From positions 441,043 to 505,042 of the forward strand of contig NZ_JAUSVK010000001.1 of NCBI RefSeq assembly GCF_030814655.1: a DNA stretch of 64,000 nucleotides, in the 5' to 3' direction. Shown here piece by piece: positions 18,194-26,501 of the stretch (position 1 is the stretch's first letter; each line of letters starts with the position of its first letter). This DNA comes from Labrys monachus (GTDB lineage Bacteria > Pseudomonadota > Alphaproteobacteria > Rhizobiales > Labraceae). A program made the translations under genes and the position numbers. Below the pieces are notes generated by a model that was not told where the DNA came from, did not search any database, and saw nothing but the letters and a program-made list of their open reading frames with translations.

Positions 18194-19444
18194 TCAGGCC
18201 TTGTCGAGGCCGTATAGCGTGTGCAGCGTGCGCACGGCAAGCTCGGTATAGGCGGCGTCGATCAGCACCGAGATCTTGATCTCGGAGGTGGTGATGGCGC
18301 GGATGTTGATACCGCGTCCCGCCAGGGCCTGGAAGCAGCTTGCGGCGACACCCGCGTGGCTGCGCATGCCGATGCCGATCACCGAAACCTTGGCGACGTC
18401 CATGTTGGCTTCGACATTGTCGCAGGCGACGATCTGGCGCGCCTTGTCGATGACGTCGCGGGCGCGCTGGAACTCGGCCTGCGGCACCGTGAAGGTCATG
18501 TCGGTCGAAGCGCCGTCGGCAGAGATGTTCTGCACGATCATGTCGACATTGATGTTGGCGTCCGCCAACGGCACGAAAATGGCGGCGGCGACACCCGGAC
18601 GATCGGCGACGTCGCGCAGCGTGATCTGCGCCTCGTCCTTCGAATAGGCGATGCCGGTGACAACCTGCTGTTCCACGATGTCTTCCTCGTCACAGATGAG
18701 GGTTCCGGGATTGGGATTTGCGGGGTCGTCGAAGGACGACCGCACATAGGTCCTGACCTTGTGGACCATGGCGAGCTCGACGGAGCGTACCTGCAGCACC
18801 TTGGCACCGAGCGACGCCATTTCAAGCATTTCCTCGAAGGAAATGCGATCCATGCGCCGGGCCTTCGGCACGATGCGGGGATCGGTGGTGTAGACGCCGT
18901 CGACGTCGGTGTAGATGTCGCAGCGCTCGGCACCGATGGCGCCGGCGATCGCCACGGCGGACGTGTCCGAGCCGCCGCGGCCCAGCGTCGTGATGCGCCG
19001 GGTGACGGGCTCGATGCCCTGGAAGCCGGAGATGACGGCGACTTCGCCGGCCGCGAAGCCGTCGTCGAGATTCTTGGAGGGAATGGCGGAGATGCGGGCC
19101 GAGCCATGCGCCGCCGAGGTCTCGATCGGCACCTGCCAGCCCTGCCAGGAGCGCGCCTTGATGCCGATGCTGGTCAGGGTCATCGCCAGCAGGCCGGACG
19201 TCACCTGCTCGCCGGACGCCACGATGGTGTCGTATTCCCGCTGGTCGTAGAGCGGTGTCGCCTCGTTGCACCAGCCGACCAACTCGTTGGTCTTGCCGGA
19301 CATGGCGGAGACGACGACGGCGACGTCGTAGCCCGCCTCGACTTCACGTCGGACGTGCTGGGCCACGTTCTTGATGCGCTCGACAGTGGCGACGGATGTG
19401 CCGCCGAACTTCATGACGAGGCGGGGGCGCGGGCTGCCGGACAT
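18194..19444 (-). CDS. lysC: Aspartate kinase
   Basis: A 416-residue monofunctional aspartokinase, first enzyme of the lysine/threonine/methionine pathway. The kinase motif VMKFGGTSVA opens the protein and TLGRGGSDTSAVAIA is the nucleotide/aspartate site. Two ACT domains follow (from about 265: TGIAYSKDEAQITLRDVADR, and then VSVIGIGMRSHAGVA), which implies feedback inhibition. The ATG at 19444 places the kinase motif at residue 11; longer in-frame starts are unlikely. ptsP lies downstream. Confidence 0.96.
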   Translation of the reverse strand: MSGSPRPRLVMKFGGTSVATVERIKNVAQHVRREVEAGYDVAVVVSAMSGKTNELVGWCNEATPLYDQREYDTIVASGEQVTSGLLAMTLTSIGIKARSWQGWQVPIETSAAHGSARISAIPSKNLDDGFAAGEVAVISGFQGIEPVTRRITTLGRGGSDTSAVAIAGAIGAERCDIYTDVDGVYTTDPRIVPKARRMDRISFEEMLEMASLGAKVLQVRSVELAMVHKVRTYVRSSFDDPANPNPGTLICDEEDIVEQQVVTGIAYSKDEAQITLRDVADRPGVAAAIFVPLADANINVDMIVQNISADGASTDMTFTVPQAEFQRARDVIDKARQIVACDNVEANMDVAKVSVIGIGMRSHAGVAASCFQALAGRGINIRAITTSEIKISVLIDAAYTELAVRTLHTLYGLDKA

Positions 19445-19881
19445 ACCCACTAGGCTCCGATAATTCCCGGGCAAGAGCCGGCGCGGCATGCGCCGGCGGA
19501 AATGCCTTCGAGAGGTGATGCCGCAGGACCGCAGGCCAGTGGATGTTCTCCCTGACCGCGGCAATCCTGCATGAGGCGAGAATTCGGCCGCCTCCGGGCG
19601 ACCGCGCCGCGCGGTTTAAGCGAAAGGGCGCGTCATGGCAAGGAAAACACGGTCCGGGCGCCCTGCCGATGTCGCCGCTCCCCCCAGCGGCGCGGCCGGC
19701 CGGCGGCGGCATCGCCGGCCCCGGGCGACCGCCGTCCCGGGACCCGCCCCGGCCGGCCGTCATCGAAGCGAGACATTCCCGTCAACAACCTGTCGTGCTC
19801 GCGACGCTACTCCCCTGCGGCAGGCAGACTCAGGAACTGCCCGGCGACAACATTTATTGTCAAAAAAGGGATTTGGGGATC
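19445..19881. other. Divergent intergenic region between lysC and autotransporter 1
   Basis: 437 bp carrying the promoters of two divergent genes. The lysC-proximal part contains a weak GGAG site only. Frames are open on the + strand into the autotransporter but have no codon pattern or start of note. The last 30 bp, with an A6 tract and GGGGAT, form the autotransporter ribosome-site region. No clear promoter was assigned. Confidence 0.5.
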
Positions 19882-22800
19882 ATGGGTGGGCAGAGAAGAT
19901 CGGCCGGGCATTTTCCGGCCCGGATGCGCAGTGGCATCGGCATCGGCCGTCGAAGCCGCCTTCTGGCGACGACGGCGCTGGTCGCCTGCATCGCCGGCGC
20001 GGGGCAGGCGCTGGCAGGGCAGCTCACGGCTGCGGCGTTCCAGGCCTATGACGCCGCGGATGCCGGCTCGATCGTCGCCGGCCCCGGCGCGCTCTATTCC
20101 GTTTCGCTGGACGCGATCCATCCCACCCAGATGAACGAAGGGCTCACCGAAGTCGGCAAGAAGATCGCCGGCTTCGACCTGGAAAGCCCGTCGCAGCTCC
20201 AGGCGGATCTCCTCACCGACATCGAGCCGGTGGTGATCGGGCCGGGCGGCCAGCTCTATGTCACGGACGGGCACCACACCTTCACCGCGCTGCAGGAATC
20301 GGTCTACGGGGCGTCCAACCCGACCGTCTACGTCAATGTCATCGCCAATTATTCGAACCTGACGCAGGCCCAGTTCTGGGCGCAGATGCAGGCCGCCAAT
20401 CTGGTCTTCCCGATCGACAACGGCGTGGCCCAGGCGTTCGACACGTCGAACGGATCGCCCCTGCCGGCATCGCTGACCGGCCTCACCAACGATCCCTATC
20501 GCGGGCTGGAATATTCGATCCTCAAGAACAAGAGCTCGACCCTCTTCAAGACGAGCGCCAACATCACCGGCGCCGCCGGCGTCGGCACGCCCGGCCTCGA
20601 CAAGATGGCGGGCTACTACGCCGATTTCATCGAGGCCGACGCCTATCGCGGCGCCAATGAGGGGCGGGGCCTGGCCTATCTGTCGCCGGGCGACATCGCC
20701 TATGCCGCCAAATGGAATCTGACGCCGACCAGCCAGACCAGCCTGCCCGGCATTGCCGGCACGGTGACGGCGGCACAGCTGCCCGGCTTCATCCTCGGCA
20801 ACGACATCACCATTTCCGATCCCGTCTCCGACGCGACGATGGCGGGCGGCGCGCTGGACGGCAACGGCACCTTTACCGGCATCACCAGCCTCACCAATGG
20901 TTCGGTGACGATCGGCACGCCCAAGGTCGGCTTCGTGATGCAGCTCGGCGCCGACAACGGGCATAAGGTGACGCTGAGCGGGGCCAACACCTATACCGGC
21001 GGCACCACGATCCTGGCCGGCACGCTGGTCGCCGCCAGCGACGCCTCGCTCGGAGCCGCACCGGGAACGTTCGCCTATCCCACCGATCCCGGCAAGATCC
21101 TGTCCGCCCTCCAGAGCGCCAACGGCATCATCTTCAACAGCCTGGAGGAAGGCAACGGCACCCTGCAGATCGGCACGACGGCGGGCGGCGGCACCCAGGC
21201 CTTCACCACCGACCGGCCGATCGGCGTCGGCGGGGAGGCCGCCACCATCGACGTCAACGGCTATGTCGTCACGCTGGGCGGACCGATCGTCTCGCTCGGC
21301 GCGCTCGGAACAGGCGTCGGCAACCAGTCCGGCACCTCCGACATCACCGTCGACGACAACAGCGCCGGCAGCAACGGCGTGCTGGTCCTGCAGGGCGACA
21401 ATCCCGACTTCTACGGCAATTGGATCATCGGCAACAACGGCACGCCGACCCTGCGCGTGATGGACGACGCGGCGCTCGGCGCCACGACCGGGCCGGCGGC
21501 CCTGATCGGGGCGATCGACCTCAATGGCGGCATCCTGCAGACCGGCGCCGACATCGACGCGCCCGAACGCAACATCTTCCTCGACAGCGGCAGCAGCATC
21601 GACACGGACGGCCACAGCTCGACCTGGGGCACGCTCACCGACATCCAGCGCACGCTGGTGATCGACAACACCGATACCGCCAACAAGGGCTCGCTGACCT
21701 TCGATTCGATGGTCGCCGGCGGCACCGCCACCCTGCAGCTCGCCGGCGGCACCGCCGGGGTGGACGTCACCTTCACCAACGGCATCACCCGCGAGGGGGC
21801 CGGTACGCTCGTCCTGCAGCCGCAGGCGGGCACCACGCTCGGCGGCACCTCGCCGGACGCGGTGTTCTCGGGCGATCCCGGCCTGGTGAACGGCATCGCG
21901 CCGACCTGGATCGTCACCAATAATGGCGGCAAGAATGCCGTCGGGCCCTATGATTTCGTCGGCTACGACTCGGCCAAGGGCTATGTCGTCGCCACCTATT
22001 CCTCGTCGCTGGGCAATGACGACACGGCGGTGGTGAAGCTTGGCTCGGCGACGACGCTTTCGGGCGACGGCGCGGCCTTCGCCCTGAACACGAACGGGCA
22101 GAACCTCGACCTCGGCGGCCACGCGCTGACGCTCGGCGACGGCACCGACGCGGCGGGCCTGATCATGAACGGCGCGAGCACCAACGCCATCAGCGACGGC
22201 GCGCTCGACTTCGGCGCGAGCGAGGGCGTGATCTGGCTCTCGGGAACCAAGAACGCGATTTCCACGACGATCAGCGGCTCGAACGGCCTGACCTTCGCAG
22301 GCAGCGGCTCCGTCACCCTGACGGGCAACATCTCGCTCGCCGACAGCAGCGTGCTCACCATCGATTCGGGCACGGTCACCCTCGGGACGGCGAACATGCT
22401 GTCCTCGGGCACCGCGGTGGTGCTCGCCGATACCAAGTCCCACCCGGCCGCGGCGACGCTGGCGCTCACCGCCGGCAACCGCGTGGCCGCGCTGGACAGC
22501 GCCGGCAACAATGCGGCGGTGACCCTCAACAACGCCGCCCTGACCATCGGCGACGCCGGCAATCTGGACTCGACCTATTCCGGCACCATCACCCAGAAGG
22601 ACGGCGGCGTCGGGACCGAGATCGTCATCGACACGGCCGGCCTCGTCGACTTCTCGGGCATGTCGAGCAAGTCCATCGTGCTCAATGCCAGCAGCAGCAT
22701 CGATATCGAGAAGGGCGACCTGCGCGTCGGCGCCAGTGCGTTCAAGAATACCAACAACATCGCCACGGCCTCGGGCACCGAGATCCAGTTCGCCCAGAAC

Positions 22801-25044
22801 GGCGGCGGGGTGTTTGCCGGCAATATCACCGGCGGCGGCGCGCTGCACCTGATCGGCGGCACGCTGCAGCTCACGGGAACGGGCAACAGCTATGCCGGCG
22901 GCACCATCGTCGAGCAGGGATCGACGCTGGACCTCACTACCGCCAACGTCTCCTCCGGCAATGCCGACATCGTCAATGCCGGCGGCCTCGTCGACTTCGA
23001 CCAGGCGACCGACGGCACCTATAACGGGGTGATTTCCGACGGCACGCAGATGGAAGGCGGCGGCGCCACGCTCTCCGGCTCGCTGCTCAAGGACGACAGC
23101 AGCGGCGCCAACAGCGGCAACCTCACCCTCGCGCAGGTCCAGGCCTATACCGGCTTCACCTATGTCGAGGCGGGCACCCTGACGCTCGGCGCCAAGGATG
23201 CCGTCGCCACCTCGGCCGGCGTCGTTCTCGGCCGCGTCGGCGGCGAAATCGACGCCGGTGCGGTCACCGACACGCCGACGCATGTCGTCACGCTCGCTCT
23301 GGGGAATGACGAGACCCTGCAGAGCCTCACCGACGAGGCCGACAACCTCACCGAGGTGGCGCTCAACGGCCATACGCTGACGCTCGGCCAGAGCGGCACC
23401 GTCGTCAACCCCGATGCGAGCTTCACCTTCAACGGCGTGATCGCCGACGGCACCGGCGGTGCCGGCTCGCTGGTCAAGGACGGCAAGGGCATCGCCACGC
23501 TCGGCGGCGCCAACACCTATTCCGGCGCCACCGACGTCAAGGCGGGCGTGCTGCAGGCCGGAGCCGCCGGCAGCTTCAGCGCCAATTCCGACTTCACCGT
23601 CGAGAGCGGCGCCATGCTCGACCTCCAGGGCTTCGACCAGACGGTGAAGGGGCTCAGCAATGCCGGCCTGGTCTCCTTCGCCGGCACCAAGGCGGGAACG
23701 ACGCTGACGGTGACCGGCAACTATGCCGGCAATGGCGGCAATGTGGCGATGCGAGCCTATCTGCAGGGCGGCGGCGCCGCGGATCTCCTCCACATCGAGG
23801 GCGATGCGACGGGCACGACGTCCCTCACCATCCTCAACCAGGATGCCGGCGGCACCGCGACGACCGGCCAGGGCATCAAGGTCGTTCAGGTCGACGGCGC
23901 GGCCGATGCGAGCGCCTTCAAGCTCGCCCAGGCGGTCGAGGCCGGCGCCTACGAATACAACCTCTTCTATGACGGCACGGCGGGGGCGCCCGATCCCGAG
24001 TGGGATCTGCGCACGATCGGCCTGTCGCCTTCGGCCCAGACGGCGCGGCCCTATGCGGCGATGCTCGGCAATTTCGCCGAGGCGACGCTCGGCTCGCTCG
24101 AAGAGCGCAACGGCAACCGGATCTGGCCGAACGGCGCCGCCAGGGTCGCGGCCGACCTGCCGCCGGCCGAGGCGATGACCTATGCGCCGCAGGGGCCGAC
24201 GATCGCCGGCGCCGGGGCTTGGGGGCGGATCGGCGGGCAATATTCCTCCTACGATCCCAAGCACGGCACCTCCTACACCCAGGGCATCGGCTTCCTGCAG
24301 GCCGGCTATGAAGGCACGCTGTTCGAAAGCGGCCTCGGCACGACCACGATGGGCGCCTTCGCTACGGTGGGGACCTCCCGTGCCGATATCGACCTGACGC
24401 CCGACCCGGTCACCGGAGCGGCGCGCAAGGGCAAGATCACCATGACGGGCTATGGCGTGGGCGCCAACCTGACCTGGCTCGGCGACGACGGGCTCTATGC
24501 CGACGGCCTCGGGCAGTTCACCTGGTACGACAGCGACCTGTCGAACAAGGCGGGCGGCAACAACCAGGGCTATTCGACGGCGCTGAGCCTGGAAGTCGGC
24601 AAGCGCTTCGATCTCGGCAATGGCTGGGCCGTCGTGCCGCAGACGCAGCTGGCCTGGACCCATGTCGACTTCGACGACTTCACCGACATCGACAACGCCT
24701 CGGTGAAGCTGGGTAACGGCGACAGCCTGAAGGGGCGGGCCGGGCTGCGGCTCGAGAACCTCGCCAGCTGGCAGGGTGCCGACGGCCAGCCGAACCGCCT
24801 GCAGGTCTACGGCATCGCCAATGTCTCCTACGAATTCCTGAACGGCACCAAGGTCGACGTGGCTGGCCTGTCGCTCCAGGAAGGGCAGAAGGATCTATGG
24901 GGCGAGGTCGGCCTCGGCGGCACCTATGCCTGGGACAGGAACTGGAGCCTCTACGGCGAGGCGTCCTACGGGATGGCGCTGGCTTCGGCCGCGGGCGACA
25001 ACTACACCGTCAAGGGCAGCGTCGGCCTGCGCTACAAATGGTAG
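19882..25044 (+). CDS. Autotransporter-like protein with N-terminal ParB/Srx-like domain
   Basis: A 1720-residue type V secretion protein. A long signal sequence (GRRSRLLATTALVACIAG core) leads into a ParB/sulfiredoxin-like domain at about residues 60-300. Its key motif VTDGHHTFTAL puts Asp129-Gly-His-His-Thr where ParB-like nuclease families have their signature. From about 350 the passenger is a beta-helix of autotransporter-associated strand repeats (LSGANTYTGGTTI, LGGANTYSGATDV). The last 280 residues form a beta-barrel ending in LRYKW with a terminal aromatic. The ATG at 19882 is chosen; 19924 is an alternative. It is monocistronic, with an IS630 element starting 47 bp after the stop. 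The role (adhesion, or an enzymatic head) is unknown. Confidence 0.88.
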   Translation: MGGQRRSAGHFPARMRSGIGIGRRSRLLATTALVACIAGAGQALAGQLTAAAFQAYDAADAGSIVAGPGALYSVSLDAIHPTQMNEGLTEVGKKIAGFDLESPSQLQADLLTDIEPVVIGPGGQLYVTDGHHTFTALQESVYGASNPTVYVNVIANYSNLTQAQFWAQMQAANLVFPIDNGVAQAFDTSNGSPLPASLTGLTNDPYRGLEYSILKNKSSTLFKTSANITGAAGVGTPGLDKMAGYYADFIEADAYRGANEGRGLAYLSPGDIAYAAKWNLTPTSQTSLPGIAGTVTAAQLPGFILGNDITISDPVSDATMAGGALDGNGTFTGITSLTNGSVTIGTPKVGFVMQLGADNGHKVTLSGANTYTGGTTILAGTLVAASDASLGAAPGTFAYPTDPGKILSALQSANGIIFNSLEEGNGTLQIGTTAGGGTQAFTTDRPIGVGGEAATIDVNGYVVTLGGPIVSLGALGTGVGNQSGTSDITVDDNSAGSNGVLVLQGDNPDFYGNWIIGNNGTPTLRVMDDAALGATTGPAALIGAIDLNGGILQTGADIDAPERNIFLDSGSSIDTDGHSSTWGTLTDIQRTLVIDNTDTANKGSLTFDSMVAGGTATLQLAGGTAGVDVTFTNGITREGAGTLVLQPQAGTTLGGTSPDAVFSGDPGLVNGIAPTWIVTNNGGKNAVGPYDFVGYDSAKGYVVATYSSSLGNDDTAVVKLGSATTLSGDGAAFALNTNGQNLDLGGHALTLGDGTDAAGLIMNGASTNAISDGALDFGASEGVIWLSGTKNAISTTISGSNGLTFAGSGSVTLTGNISLADSSVLTIDSGTVTLGTANMLSSGTAVVLADTKSHPAAATLALTAGNRVAALDSAGNNAAVTLNNAALTIGDAGNLDSTYSGTITQKDGGVGTEIVIDTAGLVDFSGMSSKSIVLNASSSIDIEKGDLRVGASAFKNTNNIATASGTEIQFAQNGGGVFAGNITGGGALHLIGGTLQLTGTGNSYAGGTIVEQGSTLDLTTANVSSGNADIVNAGGLVDFDQATDGTYNGVISDGTQMEGGGATLSGSLLKDDSSGANSGNLTLAQVQAYTGFTYVEAGTLTLGAKDAVATSAGVVLGRVGGEIDAGAVTDTPTHVVTLALGNDETLQSLTDEADNLTEVALNGHTLTLGQSGTVVNPDASFTFNGVIADGTGGAGSLVKDGKGIATLGGANTYSGATDVKAGVLQAGAAGSFSANSDFTVESGAMLDLQGFDQTVKGLSNAGLVSFAGTKAGTTLTVTGNYAGNGGNVAMRAYLQGGGAADLLHIEGDATGTTSLTILNQDAGGTATTGQGIKVVQVDGAADASAFKLAQAVEAGAYEYNLFYDGTAGAPDPEWDLRTIGLSPSAQTARPYAAMLGNFAEATLGSLEERNGNRIWPNGAARVAADLPPAEAMTYAPQGPTIAGAGAWGRIGGQYSSYDPKHGTSYTQGIGFLQAGYEGTLFESGLGTTTMGAFATVGTSRADIDLTPDPVTGAARKGKITMTGYGVGANLTWLGDDGLYADGLGQFTWYDSDLSNKAGGNNQGYSTALSLEVGKRFDLGNGWAVVPQTQLAWTHVDFDDFTDIDNASVKLGNGDSLKGRAGLRLENLASWQGADGQPNRLQVYGIANVSYEFLNGTKVDVAGLSLQEGQKDLWGEVGLGGTYAWDRNWSLYGEASYGMALASAAGDNYTVKGSVGLRYKW

Positions 25045-25060
25045 GGTGAACGGCGCCTCC

Positions 25061-25091
25061 GGGAGCGCGGGCGTCTCGCCCATAGGCGCTA
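25061..25091. repeat. Left fragment of palindromic repeat, cut by IS630
   Basis: GGGAGCGCGGGCG followed by CGCCCATAGGCGCTA matches the outer arm of the complete element at 57979-58133 in either orientation. It ends at the TA dinucleotide duplicated by the IS630 insertion and resumes at 26150. Confidence 0.75.
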
Positions 25092-26149
25092 GAGCGGAAT
25101 TTGTCTGAGTGGAATCGGAAGGGATTCCACTGGATGGCTTAGTGTGATTCATAGGTTTCCGGGCTATTCCGGAGATGAAGCATGACGAAGCGTGGTGAAG
25201 CCTATTCGCAGGATTTGCGAGATCGTGTGCTTGGGGCGCTGGATAGCGGGATGTCGGCGAGCACGATCGCACCAATCTTCAGGGTGAGTGTGTCCTACAT
25301 CTACAAGGCGGCAGCGCGGCGGTGCGCGACGGGGGAGGTCAGTGCCCGCCCCCAGCGCAATCATGTTCCGCTCAAGCTTGCCAAGCATGAAGAGGTTCTG
25401 CGGGCCAAGGTCGCGGCGGATCCGGATGCGCGTGTCGCGGATCTGCGGGCCTGGGCGGAGGAAGAATTGGGGGTCAGCATCAGCCATGCCCCGATGTGGC
25501 ATATGCTCAAGCGGCTTGGGCTGACATATAAAAAAAGACGATCCACGCCAGCGAGCAAAAACGCCCCGATGTCGCGGCCGCTCGCCGCAAATGGCACAGC
25601 AACCAAATCTGGCTGAGGCCCTCGCGTCTGGTCTTCATTGACGAGACCTGGGCCTCGACCGCGATGGCGCGCCACTACGGCAGGTGCAAGCGCGGACAGC
25701 GCCTGATCGACTACGTGCCGCATGGCCATTGGAAAACCACGACCTTCATTGGCGCTCTGCGCAGCGGGGGATTGACAGCTCCCTGCGTGCTCGACGGCCC
25801 AGTCAACGGCGATTGCTTCAAGGCCTATGTCGCGCAGATCCTCGTTCCCACCCTCAATTACGGCGATATCGTCATCATGGACAATCTGAGCAGCCACAAA
25901 GTCCCGGGTGTGCGCCAAGCCATCGAGGCCGCAGGGGCGGAACTGCTTTACTTGCCCGCCTACTCCCCCGATCTCAATCCGATCGAGAACCTCTTCGCAA
26001 AGCTCAAAGCTCTCCTGCGCGCGGCTGCAACCCGATCCATCCACGATCTCTGGGACGAAATCGCCAAAACTCTCCCGCGCTTCTCCCCGTCCGAATGCAG
26101 AAATTACTTCTCTAATGCTGGATATTCTACAGTCTGAACAATTTCGCTC
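25092..26149 (+). mobile_element. IS630-family insertion sequence, 1058 bp
   Basis: Terminal inverted repeats read AGAGCGGAATTTGTCTGAG on the left and AGAGCGAAATTGTTCAGAC on the right (reverse complement), counting the A of each flanking TA. A TA target duplication is visible at 25090-25091 and 26150-26151, as expected for IS630/Tc1-mariner elements. It holds one transposase in two overlapping phases. It sits inside a palindromic repeat 47 bp after an autotransporter gene and looks intact. Confidence 0.93.
25182..26137 (+). CDS. IS630 transposase, produced by -1 frameshift
   Basis: The first phase (25182-25616) encodes 144 residues with a helix-turn-helix (MSASTIAPIFRVSVSYIYK). The second phase, whose in-frame ATG is only at 25664, encodes the DDE catalytic domain. 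An A7 tract at 25530-25536 lets a -1 slip join KRLGLTY to KTIHASEQKRPDVAAAR and on into VFIDETWAST. The fused product of about 318 residues contains all three acidic residues: FIDETW, IVIMDNLSSH and the Glu in DLNPIENLFAKLK. Programmed -1 frameshifting is known in IS630 members, so this is not read as a pseudogene. Confidence 0.9.
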
Positions 26150-26410
26150 TAACATATGGGCAAGACCCGCCTTCTCCCGAGCCGGGACACCGCATTTCCT
26201 TTGGAAATGCTTGGGGTCCCGGCAGGGGGATGAGGGTCTGAACGTCAACGCAGATAGCTCAATAGTCGCGCTGGAATTGCAGAAGTCCAGGCCCTCATCC
26301 GGCGCTTCGCGCCACCCCAGCATTTCCGCAGGAAATGCGACGTCCCACTCGGGAGAAGGAAAATCGCGCTATTGTCGGCAAAGTTAGCGCATAGGGGCCT
26401 CCCGCCCGCT
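26150..26410. repeat. Right part of mosaic palindromic repeat
   Basis: This segment continues the element broken by IS630. Its ends (CCCGCCTTCTCCC near the left, and GGAGAAGGAAAATCGCGC then AGTTAGCGCATA near the right) match 57979-58133 nearly base for base. An extra inner block at 26250-26316 (GATAGCTC through CTTCGCGCCACC) is shared with 39598-39660 and absent from the shorter copy. Nested stems ATTTCC/GGAAAT are present. Confidence 0.85.
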
Positions 26411-26457
26411 CTTCCTTCTCCGCCCGCCAAGCCGCCCGGATCGCCCGGGGAAGGTGT

Positions 26458-26492
26458 CTTCGGGCGCCGTCTCGAAGACGGGCCGCCCGAAG
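26458..26492 (-). terminator. Hairpin after the OmpA-like gene
   Basis: CTTCGGGCGCCGTCT pairs with AGACGG-GC-CGCCCGAAG, a 15-bp stem with a 2-nt bulge and a CGA loop, lying 10 bp past the stop of the minus-strand gene. There is no clear T-tract. Confidence 0.55.
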
Positions 26493-26501
26493 ATCGGCGC
26501 G

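Noticed and set aside
19807-24663. A 1618-codon open frame on the - strand
   Set aside because: It is antisense to autotransporter 1 and has no recognisable domain. The opposite strand has a signal peptide, repeats and a barrel.
25182-26137. Transposase read as two independent genes or a pseudogene
   Set aside because: The A7 slip gives a complete DDE protein and both inverted repeats are intact.
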